From: Larus michahellis
Lineage: Eukaryota; Chordata; Aves; Charadriiformes; Laridae
DNA: 64,000 nucleotides
Assembly (NCBI RefSeq): GCF_964199755.1
Contig: NC_133896.1
Span: forward strand, 66,071,142-66,135,141
Direction of reading: 5' to 3'
Position 1 is the stretch's first letter, and each line of letters opens with the position of its first letter. The position numbers were made by a program, and so were the translations under genes. The notes below the pieces were generated by a model. The model made no database searches and was not told the DNA's origin. It saw only the letters and a program-made list of their open reading frames with translations. This document shows positions 47,965 through 59,551 of the stretch, piece by piece.

Positions 47965-50668
47965 GTGAGCAGCGGCGGCGGTGCCGCCGCCGCGGAGGCC
48001 TCGCCCCTACCCGCACCGCTGCGGGTTTTTGGGATCCGCGGCTTCAAAATGTCCGCTCCCCGCCCCCCCCCACCTCCCTGAGGAGGGGGAGATGGGGTGG
48101 GGAGAGCCGAGGCGGGAGGGAGCAACTTTGAAGGATAAAGCATCCGCCGGGGAGCTGGTGGAGCATCCCCCGAAGGGCGGCGGGGGGCGTTTGTCCAGCC
48201 GCCGGGATGCGCCCTCCCCCGCCGTTGGCCCCGGTCCCTGATGGTGGAAGGGGGAAGGCAGCCCTCGCCCCCCCGCCGCGGCGGGGTGCAGCGGCTCAGC
48301 CGCGGCCGGCGGGGTGCGACTGACGGGAGAAGGGTGCCGAGGGGTACGGAATTGAAGGGAGCCGTCTGACCGAGCTTTCTGTCGGGGCAGATGCGTTTTC
48401 TTCCCTGTTTGCGCTGGAAAGGGAGGGTGGGATCTGGGAAGGACTGAACAGATTAATGGAATCGCATTTTTAATTACGCTGCTTTATTCACATCTTATGT
48501 CTATGCAGAAATAGTCTTCCTGCATCCTCCCTTCCCTCTCCACCCCTAAAAAATGTTACAGAATCAAAGACCATAATTATCAGTAGGGGATCTAATGCGT
48601 TTTCTGAAATATTTATTTTTGGAGGGTTCATGGCTGGATTTGAGCCGATCATGTTGGGAAAAGGCAGTATTGCTTCCTAGATGTCACTTGTGTTTAAATA
48701 AAAGGAACCGTTTAAATCCGGTTTTACACATACAATTGATAGCGGGGCTTAATTGCATGGAAGCTAAGTGTTTCCTCACTGAGTTACGAGTTTGAAAGCA
48801 CAGGCGTTTGACCGTTCCTATGCGTTCGCACTGCAGGCGAATGAGCTGTATGTGACTGAAGTTGAAGGCAGCTGTCGCTGTCACAGTGGGCACCTCTGCC
48901 TGGCGATGGGGTCCTGGCGAGGTCTCCGCTGCTATTGCATCAGGAAGTACGGCGCCTTCTGGTTGTGTAAGAGAAAGACTTGATGATCTACATCACTGTA
49001 GATCGATGAACCCTGGTTGAAGTTCATATTTTTGTCACCTGTAAAAAGGGTGGGTACACGTACCTGACGCTCCACGGAGCTTTATCTTAAAATAGGGTAC
49101 CTAAATCTTTTGCGGTGAGCACGCACTGGAGGTAGCCCCAGGATCTCCAAATTGAAGCATTAGCCAAATGTTCTTTAATCTGTGTTTGCTTTTTCATTTG
49201 TACTAGTGACCGCAATTGGATGTTTTCAGTTTTGCTGCTTTTAGTAGAAAACTCCTGGCTCGTGAGCCATCCTCCCAGCTGATGGTGTGCAGGGTTTGAT
49301 TTGCATAGTATGACCTATTGGGGTTTCAGCTACTCAAACTTTGAGTCATCTCTAACTCTTCTATCTGAAAAGATACTATTTTTAAAGCAGCTGGCAAGCT
49401 GTGCCTTCCCTGATGAGTACCCAGACTTTAAAACTTGTCTTTTGCTGATTTCTGCTCCGTTTGCCAGCGAGATGCGCAGGCGTGTTCTTGGGGAGCACTG
49501 CTCAAGGACAGGCTGAGCGTGGTGGCTTCGTGCAGTGTAGTGGCTCGGCTGCAGGGCTCATCTTTTATGGTCATTCAGTAGGTTTAGCTGAACTGCTCCA
49601 GCAACACTAAGCAGATTTCAAAGCTAAAGGAAGTCTCCCTCTTCATTTTTCAGTAAAAGAAAAACATTTTGGCACATCTGGGATGTGCCCATTTGTAAAA
49701 TATAATGAAACCATGAATAATTCAAAGTGAAATTACCACAAGCAGTTGTTTTTATAGCAAGTGGGGCTTCTTTTTTTATTTTCTCCTTACGCCCCAGCCC
49801 TCCCTAATAGGAAATAACAAGTAGAAATGTCTTTGTAACTGGTTTAAACTAGGCAAGGTCCAGCAGTATGGTTTGAGCATACACAAAATATTGGTAATGC
49901 CAATCTGGGAGGTATTCTCAATACCCAGGAGGGTTGGGATATGATAGAGGAAGAAGTGGAGTAACAGAAATATGATGGGACTTAGTATTGCCACTGAGCA
50001 ATGTTATATTTTTAGGGACTCGTGACAAAAGCTTTCTGCTATCAGCTGGGAGCTCAGCAGTTGGAAATGTTAGGGAGGAACAGGGAGTGCTGCAAGCCAC
50101 AAATACAACACAGCCGTGGAAAAATTCACTCTAGTTTTAGATGTAGCTGGGAAAACATTTCTGTTAAACATGTTCTGTTAAAGCTTGGGGAGTATTAATG
50201 CCACCATTGGCATCTGTGTCACAGGTTTCAAAAACCAAGCTACTAGGATTGAATTCATTACCGGAATAGGTGGGGAGAAAGATGCTTGAGGGAACAGAAA
50301 GTCTATTGTATCACAGGAAACCCACAAATGAAGGCTATTTCTTCCTGAAAATGCTCTTACAACATTTTGTAGAAAGAAATGATCCTGCTCTTTCAGTATT
50401 GAATTATGTAGCTGTGATAGCTTTCCACCTTGCTAGCCTTGTGCGAAAGGAGGCGGTTGAGGTAAGTCACAGCGTCAAGGAAAAGTTGCTGCGACTTAAG
50501 CCGCCACACGGATCATCCCCAATTTAGCAAAAAAAGTAATTAAGAACCTGCTTATCTCCAAACCTGCGAGTCCCTTAGTAGCTAGTGTACACAAAGCGCC
50601 TTGCTCAAGCAAAGTCTGGCTGAACGGAGCTGCGCTAGGGCTGAGCACGAGAGGAGCATGAGGAGATG

Positions 50669-50710
50669 AGAGGAGCTCCGAGGAGCTCCAAGGCTCCAAG
50701 GAGCTCCTCT
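50669..50710. repeat. 11-bp perfect inverted repeat
   Basis: AGAGGAGCTCC (50669-50679) and GGAGCTCCTCT (50700-50710) are separated by 20 bp that carries a further GAGGAGCTCC copy. GAACGGAGC also occurs on both sides, near 50622 and 50742. Confidence 0.85.
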
Positions 50711-50989
50711 GCCTCCCTGCAGGCCCCAGGGCATCTCCTCTGAACGGAGCAGCAGAAGTTACAAATCCTTGAGAGATTTTCAGCTTCCAGATGGACTTGC
50801 TGGTGACGAGCTGAGGCACAGACACCTCGCCGAGGCACGTGGCGTGCTGAGGAGCTGCCGATGAGTCAGCTCTGGCGTCATCTGGAGCTCCCCAACCTGC
50901 ACCCTCCCTTCACTGGGGACAGCCTAGGACCTGCCCCCATGCCTGATGATTTAAGCCTAAAATCTCTTACAGCACAAACCCTCTGCAGT

Positions 50990-51083
50990 AAAAAAACCAA
51001 CAACAAAAAACCCACACAAACAAACGAAAACCCAAAAAAACACTAGACCAATGAAAAAAACAAACACACCAAAAAACCTAACC
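50990..51083. repeat. A/C-rich low-complexity tract
   Basis: About 94 bp, mostly A and C on the + strand (AAACAAACGAAAACCC and similar). Confidence 0.85.
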
Positions 51084-52825
51084 TAATGCATCAGGCAAGA
51101 AGTGGAATGTTTCAATGACGCTCTCAGAGGCAGGGTGAAGAATTAATTTTTAAATTCTTGTTGTAGGGTTGTTAGGTCTGTTCACAAAATTAAATAAAGT
51201 CAAGATTTTGAAGTTGTAGAAAGTCTTGTTGTGCTTCTAGGGAAGAGTGACTTGCTTGATAATTCTTGTTCCTGTGGATGCTCAGTGCTTAAAATAAATT
51301 TCTTAGATGAGAATTTTCCACCATGCAAATGTATTACTTTGCTTTTTCGGTTTTGGGTGGTTTTTTTTTTTTTTCTTCTCTTGCATGTTTGCTATTTTCT
51401 GGTACAGATTTTCCTAATTTTTTTTTAAATTTACTTATTTTATTAGGAAATTGCTCCACAGCTGGCTTTTCAAATGGATTCATTTGGCATTTTTAAGTGA
51501 ATTAATTTTGAAAAATAAAAAGCAGTTTACCTATTGCTTAACTTGGTGGCATACCCAGGCATGCAGCAAAGTGGTGTATGGATTATAATGCTGTCAAAAC
51601 GCTGTTGACACTATCACAAAGCTCTCCGTCAAGGATGGGAGGGGAAAAAAAAATCTTCTAGGGACTTGAGAGAGGAAATTATTTAAGGATTTCTTGTCAC
51701 TTCATAGTTGGAGAGGTCAGAAAAGAAAAGCAGTGCATTTGATGTGAAATATCTTGAAAAGCATGAAATTTTCAGTATTGGTTTCTGTGCCCTGTTGAAC
51801 TCCACTAAAATAGGATGACGGGAGCTTTTCTCTCCTGTTCAGGGCTGATGGAAATACATTTCAGTTCGCTTTCATCTTCATGCCTACTTCTTTCAGGTAA
51901 AGCCATTTTGCGACCATCAGCCTTGGAATTGCATGTGCTTAGATGAATTATAGTAAATAATACTTACTCATTATAGTAAATATTTAACATTAGCTTAAAC
52001 AAAAAACCCTAATTGTTCATTAAATTGTTTCTATTACATATTTTGTCATACTATATGACTTTTGTAAGTGTGTGTGCAAGGCACAAGATTCTTCTGGCTG
52101 CAGCAGCTTTTACGTTTTTCTTTGGGAGCATGTTAAATTTTGTAGCATCTTGTTACCGTGTCACAAACTGCAATTTAGAGAATTCAGAACACATATGACT
52201 CAATTAAAAAGAAAATGAAGTATCTTTCATTGGGGAAGTAATTTAGTGCTCTGGAGGAAAGTAGAAAGAGAATTAGGGATGAGTGTTTTGTTCCCAAGTG
52301 GAAGGACTGGTCTGTGCTCCACTGAGGATGCTGTTGCTGGAGCGATTTGGAGGGAGAGAGGATGCAGTGAGCCAGCAAGGGAACTGGGGCCTGAAGGACC
52401 ATGTTGTATCATGCCTTCTGCGTCTCAGAATGTGAATATTGGTGGAGTTGTGGTAGCCCTCTTGCTGTGTGAAATGAAAAGTTTTATAGCTTTTTACCCC
52501 ACACATAAACCATAAAATACTATCTCAAGACTATGCTTATAGTGAGGAGATGTTCTAGTTATTGTATCTTGTCTAGCAACATATTTTATATTTTGCACTG
52601 CCCAGTTTTGGCCATTGCATAAAGATTCACTATTACTGTCCTGGTTCAATGCCTACTTTAAAGCTGTATAAAGCTTAATTACTCTACTTCTAAGCTTGAT
52701 TTTTTTCATTTTTTATTTTTAGCAAAGCTGATAGTGCTTGCTGGTTACGCTCATTGGGAATGTTGAGTGTCTTGGGGAAAATAAACACTACTTCTACCTC
52801 ATGCTGTTTCCCTACAAATACAATA

Positions 52826-53285
52826 GAACCATAGAATGGTTTGGGTTGGGAGGGACCTTACAGATCATCTAGTTCCAATCCCCCTGCCATGGGCAGGGAC
52901 ACCTCCCACTAGACCAGGCTGCTCACAGCCCCATCCAGCCTGGCCTTGAACACTTCCCTGGGCAACCTGTTCCAGTGCCTCACCACCCTCACCGTAAAGA
53001 ATTTCTTCCTGATATCTAAATCTGCCCTCTTTCAGTTTAAAACTGTTACCTCTTGTCCTATTGCTCCGCTCCCTGATCAAGAGTCCCTCCCCATCTTTCC
53101 TGTAGGCCCCCTTTAGGTACTGGAAGGCCACTATAAGGTCTCCCCAGAGCCTTCTCTTCTCCAGGCTGATCAATCCCAATTCTTTCAGCCTGTCTTCATA
53201 GGAGAGGCTCCAGCCCTCTGATCATCTTTGTGGCCGTCCTCTGGACCTGCTCCAATGGGTCCATGTCCTTCTTATGTTGGATATC
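52826..53285 (-). mobile_element. CR1 LINE, 5'-truncated 3' end
   Basis: The + strand begins ACCATAGAATGGTTTGGGTT. The - strand encodes the ORF2 end (MGLISLEKRRLWGDLIVAFQ) with frame damage further on. It carries the same GGGCAGGGACACCTCCCACT 3' segment, reverse-complemented, as the copy at 34669-34793. Antisense to DENND5B. Confidence 0.94.
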
Positions 53286-56200
53286 CAGATATAGGATAAT
53301 ATAATCCAGATATTGGTAATTAATTTTCCCCCCAACAGAATATTGCTTCACTTCATAATGTTGAAAACCAAGCAAGGCATGTTGCAGTCTGGCTAGCTGT
53401 GCTTCTTATCTAGTAGGCTCTTATTTTTAGAAACCTAAAAGACTTTTTTTCATCATTATGTGAGATTGGCGCCTGAGTGCTCACACCTTGCAGAGTCTCC
53501 CTGCAGCCAGCACGGTTCTCCATCATACTTCCTTTGTGCCAAGTCACCCTGCAGTACTAGAGAACTTGGTAGCATTACTACAGTGATAGAATTTCTAATG
53601 TACATGGTTTTTCTGAAAATAAGTAATTGGGTTTTCTCCTAGTTTACTGGAAATACACTGAGAAATTTCCCTAGACCAAGGAATATCTGAACAGTTGCGG
53701 TTCCTGTTCATGACTTACTCAGTTGCCACAAATGAAAAGTGGTCTACAGGAGTTTTGCTTTCCATTTTTAAGTACAGTCCAGAGTTGCACAAAGAATTTT
53801 TGAAGGGATTGTCCTGGTTAAGTAACCTGGATGTAGACCAGAGTCATAGAGGTAGAGGAGAAGATGGCTTATGCCGTACAATTTAACAAAATTTAACTTG
53901 CTCCTCAGAAGCAGTTGTAGTAGATTGCTTAGGATTTCTGATTGTTACAAGGTTTGTGGGAGGGATGGGACTCAAGCATTTCTCCTGCCCCCCTTAAGAG
54001 GTGATGCTGAAATGCAGCACTAAATATTACAACTTTATGGCTGGAATAAGCAAGTCCCATGGATGAGGGTGTTGGATGGAGTAGCTGACTTATTGAAGTA
54101 ACTTGGTTTTTTTTTTTTTGTAACTTGTCATAATAAACAAGGAAACACTGGGTATATATTTAGAAAACCTGTTTGATAAAAATCGAAGACGGGTTAATAT
54201 TTTGTTCATGTGAAAACCAACCTTTTGATCTTAGTCTGCATAAGTGTTGTGTTTCTAGATAAAGGGAGTACGGAGATAATCCCTGCTTCAGTGCAACCTC
54301 AACTCAATGCTGAAAGAGAAAGAATGTTTCTGCTCTCTTCTGCCTCTTTATAGGTGGTGGCACGGATAGTTGCTGTAATGGTTTATTCTTAAACATGTAT
54401 TATTATTTTTTTGCTACTAGGGAGAAATGGAATTCTATTGTAACACCACAACAGATATATATATATTTTTAATAGATTTCTGAATTATACATTAAAGACT
54501 TACCTCCTGTAGGAGGATTTCTGCAGTCAAAGGAAACAGGGCTTTTTATAAAGAATTGTCAATATTATTGACAAGTTTCATCTCCAGTTACAATAACCTT
54601 TAATAAGGAGTAACTCTCTTGCTTTCTTGGATAACAGACCATTTGTGGAATTGTTAATGTCTGTGAGGTATTGTTATACTTTAGTAATAGCACTTTCATT
54701 CTCTATGTATGCCAGAGACACACTGGATTTAAATGCTCCCCCAGCCCTGGTGTGACTGTTTTGTTACACATTTGCCTTCATCTAAGACTTTTCTACTGTA
54801 TTCCTTTGAAAATAAGGTATTGATTGCGTTGGAAAAACATCATGATTCCTATGAATAGCACTGACTCGCTTAATGCTCAACCAAAGAGAATTTCTTGTAC
54901 TTTTTTTGCCAGATAAGCTGCTGTTTTAATTTCCACTTAAAAAGACTAAACCCTCTTATACTCCCAGAGGCTGTTGCGCTGCAAGTGGCCGTTGCAGTAG
55001 CACAGAAGATGACAGTGTCAGTGTGTACGTGAGGGGTTTTTTTCAGTGAAAATCCTAGTAACCGGTCTGGTAACATTGTGGTAGGTAGCCTTTTTCCTTC
55101 ACATAGTGTCAGCCGCAGTAGTTAATCGAATTGCTGGCAGGCAGAGTGGCTGAGCTGCTGTCCGTTACAAGAATGACCTAAATCCAACCCTAATCTTGTT
55201 CCTGCGCGTCGGGCTTGAAGTCACCGCTGGCCCCATCCCAATGGCTTAGCAGTGCGGTGGGTAGGGAGAGCCGGGGTCCCCGGCACCGCAGCCACCTGCC
55301 TCGGGGGCTGGTGGAGCCCAGGACCTGCCTGGGGTGAGGGGCACTGAAAGGCAAACGTGTGAATGTCTTGCAGAGCGTGGCAGTGCCGGATCAGGCCTCG
55401 TGACGCTGGGTCTTGGTGGGGAGTGTGATGAGAGATGGTGGATTTGAGCCTATGTTGAAGGTCCCTGTTGCCAGCGGAGAGGCTCCTGTGTCGATGTCCA
55501 CATCCGTGGTGCTCCTGACGGTGCCAGAGGATGGCGGCATCTGGAGGAAAGCGATACCCGTCCTCCTGCAAATGGGAGAGCAGAAACCGTAAATATGTCA
55601 GGAGTGCTCAAGGCAGTGCGTGACTGTAGTATTGATTTCTCTGCTCAGCTGTTTGCCCGTGAAGCTTTTCTGTCCTCGCCAGAGCGATTTCCCAGGGCTG
55701 CAGGAGCTGTGCCAGCGCCCTGACGCCCTGCCCACAGCTCTCCTAATGCCAGTGCGGAGCTTGCCGGAGGAATACCTCCAACACGAGCTGCTTAAGAGAG
55801 GCTAAGGTGCAATGCAAGCCACCAGTACAAGGGTGTCAGGGCTCTCTTGCCCGCCTTCTCTCACCTGCTTGTCAGGGACTAACCAAGTTGTCCTTGATGC
55901 CAGCTTGTCCCTGAGACAGGCTGGCAAACGTACAGCCCGCAAAGCCCCTGCGTGGGCTGATGCTGGATACGTGGCTGGCACGCTGCTCCCTGCTACAGCC
56001 GCTCGTCTGCTGCAATGAGGGTTGGAGTCAACAAGAAATATGAATGAAGTGGGGGAGAAAAAAGAAAACCAAACAAACCAGCATGTGCACTTTGATCCAA
56101 TTAATGCTGTGGTGTTTGGCTAGTGCTATTTGAGATCGTGTAGGATCACTTACATACCTGGGAAGAAGGTTACAAGTAGCTTGTTCAGCCATACCTTGTC

Positions 56201-56520
56201 TGTATGCAGAGGAACTGTAGCAATCAGAATAACCTCCACAAAGTTTGTGAGTGTAAATAACCTACATTTTTTTTTTCCTTATCTACCTCTTGAACAGAAA
56301 ATAGTAAAAAAATATGTATGGTAGGAAAAGTTACACTGAGGAAAAACAAATTTTGTCAGGAAACAGCTTTCACTGTGCTATTTTGGTCATATTAGCAATA
56401 TAAATAATCTCAAAAGTAATGGGGGAAGAAACGGTAATGGATCATCACAATAAAAGACACATACTGGGGAGATGACTAGTGAGTGACAGACTGCTGAGGT
56501 GTCAGATACTGGCATGGCTG

Positions 56521-57464
56521 GAATCACGGAATCTTCAGAGTTGGAAGGGACCTCTAGAGATCATCTAGTCCAACTCCCCTGCTACAGCAGGATTGCCTAG
56601 AGCACATCCCTCAGGGCTGCATCCAGGCAGGTCTTGAAAATCTCCAGAGAAGGGGACTCCACAACCTCCCTGGGCAGCCTGTTCCAGTGCTCTGTCACCC
56701 TCACTGTAAAGAATTTTTTCCGTGTATTTGAACGGAACTTCCTATGTTCTAGCTTGTGCCCATTGCCCCTTGTCCTGTCACTAGGAACCACTGAAAAGAG
56801 CCTGGCTCCGTCCTCCTTAAACCCACCCTTTAGATACTTGTAAACATTAATCAGGTCCCCCCTCAACCTTCTCTTCTCCAGGCTAAAGAGTCCCAGCTCT
56901 TTCAGCCTTTCCTCATAAGGGAGGTGCTCCAGTCCCATAATCATCTTGGTTGCCCTATGCTGGACTCGCTCCAGTAGTTCCCTGTCCCTCTTGAACTGGG
57001 GAGCCCAAAACTGGACACAGTACTCCAGTTGTGGCCTCACCAGTGCAGAGTAGAGGGGGAGAATGACCTCCCTCGACCTACTGGCCACAGTCTTCCCTAT
57101 GCAGCCCAGGATGCCATTGGCCTTCTTGGCGACAAGGGCACACTGCTGGCTCATAGATAATTTGCTGTCTACCAGGACCCCCAGGTCCTTCTCCTCAGAG
57201 CTGCTTCCCAGCATGTCCGCCCCTAACATATACTGGTGTTTGGCATTCTTCCTTCCCAGGTGCAGGACCCTACACTTGCTTTTGTTGAACCTCATTAGGT
57301 TCTTCTCTGCCCAGCTCTCCAGCCTGTCCAGGTCACGCTGGATGGCAGCACGGCCCTCTGGAGTGTCGGCCACCCCTCCCAGCTTGGTATCATCAGCAAA
57401 CTTGCTGAGGATACACTCTGTCCCCTCATCTAGGTCATTAATGAATATATTGAACAAAAGAAGC
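56521..57464 (-). mobile_element. CR1 LINE with reverse-transcriptase core remnant and open 286-codon frame
   Basis: The best-preserved CR1 here, about 940 bp. On the - strand the frame runs open from the 5' truncation (about 57457) to a stop at 56597. It starts [20 protein letters not shown] with the catalytic FADD box at about residues 21-24. The C-terminal part follows ([56 protein letters not shown]). The 3' UTR ends at a GGAATCACGGAATC terminus. Most of ORF2 (endonuclease and N-terminal RT) and ORF1 are absent, so it is a dead 5'-truncated copy, but fairly young. Antisense to DENND5B. Confidence 0.96.
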
Positions 57465-59418
57465 TTCTGTTACCAGTATGAAAATATAAACAATTCAATT
57501 TGTGCTCCTTGTTTGGAGTCAAAGATTGTTTTACTCAGTGGTCTGATCATCGGATCTTAACTGAGAGCTTTTTCATTAGGGTGTCCTAGGCTTGATGAAG
57601 GTGCCTGGCTGGAAATGTGAAGCCATGCTCCTTCAAGGTGTGGGCTTTTGTTTCTTCCACCTACCAACCCAATCCATGAAAAATAATGTCAAAACATCCA
57701 AATGGATGCTTAAAGAGTGAAATGGAAAGAGTATTCCTCTGCTAATATATACTCTGTGTAGTCTAGAAGGACTTTGCTAGATCTCAGTGACCTGCTTTGA
57801 GTGATAGAACAAAAATTAACTCTTAGTAGAATATAATGTTTGGGGGTGTGCAGTTTTGGTGGATTTGTAAAGAAAACTTGTTCTGTCATTGGAAAACAAC
57901 CTTCACAATTTCATACAAAAATGTCAGCAGTTCTTGTTTTGTGTTCAGAGGCAGTGTTTAAATATGTCAGTCTTGGAGAGTGAGATTCCCGATCCCCCCT
58001 CCTTGGAGCATGAACATGGCTTTGTTTTACAGTCATTTTATTAATCAAGTTGCAATAATAATTCTGGGTCCTAGTAGCAATTTTTTTTTTTTTTTTAAAC
58101 AAGCTGTATAGCAAATGGAGTCAAATTGTGCTTTGAAGCTGTGTGAGTGGTAGGTTGTACAGCATGAAAGCTAGAAGAATCCTCTGTCCACCCCCTTCTT
58201 GGTATTCTCTTGTCATGTTAAAGACTAACATGTGGAAGGGTAAGGGGGCTTAATCTGAAACACCATTCTGTGTAAACAATGACAGGATTAAAAAAAGAGA
58301 AAAAAAGCAAAGCTCAACTGTCACGGGTGTGTAGTGGCTGCTGCTTTTCATGGATGACTGAAATTATTTGTATAAATTTGCATTTTCCCCTTAGCATCTC
58401 TATAAACCTATGCTCATTTCCATGCATAGCTATTTTCACATACAAACTGATTGGCATGCGGTGGCATGCGGTGTAACGCAATGTTACCTGCGTTAGCAGT
58501 AGCTATAGTTACAAGGGAAAAGCGAGTGTCACCACGGATGCTCCTTACACGGGGCTGCCCAAGGTGTAAGAGGGGCTTCCGGTCTCTTGTGACTGAAAGA
58601 CAAGAGAGCTGAGCTCTTTGTAATGAAATGATGAAACCAAGCGCTGCTCTCTTAACTGGTAATTTCTCAATGAAATATTGATCAAATGGGCCAAGCAGTT
58701 TGCTTTGACTGATGTTCAGGATGCAGCTGGAGCCTGCTGGGAGAGGAGGATGCTGCCAAGGTCCAAAAACGTATTGCTTACGCTGATTTTTGATGTCTGA
58801 CAGGTTCTGGTTCTCCAGGATCTCACTAGCCTGGGGACTGTCTGGAGGGTCCAAATCCCTGATTTAGGAGCCCACCTCTCCTGCTTTTTGTCCAGGTTGC
58901 TGCTGAGATGAGTCCAGTCAGATGGTGTGAATATGTTCTGGTGGGCCCTCTGGTCTCCCGTGAGATGCTCAGGAAAGAGAATTGACATTTATTTTTTTAG
59001 ATTCAAACTATGAAGTATTTGAGCAAAGAATGCAATAAACAATTGAGTAAATATTTGGCTTTCCATTGGTGAGGGAGGAGAGGATTTGCTGATTAGTTAG
59101 TTATTCACGCAATACTATTTTTCCATCAGTATTCCCGCTTGGTATTCTTGTTTGCTTTATGCTGCGCAATACTCTGACATGAATTTAAAATTAAGAACAA
59201 TTTTATGCTTAAAAACAAAACAACAGCTCTGTTAACATAGGCTTTCTCTCGGCTGAGATGCTGGCTGATGTGGGGGAGACAAAGGTCTGTTGCACAGTTT
59301 CTAGGATGGGACTTTTTGTAAAGTAGATATTGTGCTTTCTCATTTTGTTTATTCTTTCAGTATAACAATTTGTAAGCACACAGCACCAAGTATTTGGGGC
59401 AGAATTCTCACATTTTAT

Positions 59419-59551
59419 TAAAAAAACCCCACAAACAAACAACACCACCAAAACAAACAAAAAAGAACCCCCCAAAAAATAACAAAAAAACCCCAAACCC
59501 CCAAACCAACAGAAAACAAACAAACAAAAAAACCCAAACCACCCAGCCCCC
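59419..59551. repeat. A/C-rich low-complexity tract
   Basis: About 130 bp nearly devoid of G and T on the + strand (CAAACAAAC and AAACCCC units). Confidence 0.9.

Larger units (their letters stand above)
47110..48330 (+). promoter_or_regulatory. DENND5B: CpG island, DENND5B promoter and first exon
   Basis: About 1.2 kb of GC- and CpG-rich DNA around the DENND5B start codon, with many GC boxes and a (CCCG)n tract at 47704-47730. An AT-rich patch (47355-47390) interrupts it upstream. The transcription start is not visible but probably lies within 47400-47800. Confidence 0.85.

Noticed and set aside
47505-48143. 212-codon - strand frame across the DENND5B CpG island
   Set aside because: Stop-poor because of GC richness; it is antisense to a confirmed exon and of low-complexity Pro/Arg/Gly composition.
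48985-49004. 8-bp palindrome with 4-nt loop in DENND5B intron 1
   Set aside because: Hairpins this short occur often by chance; no supporting context.
58414-58854. 146-codon - strand frame in DENND5B intron 1
   Set aside because: Same length argument; no recognisable domain and composition like the flanking intron.
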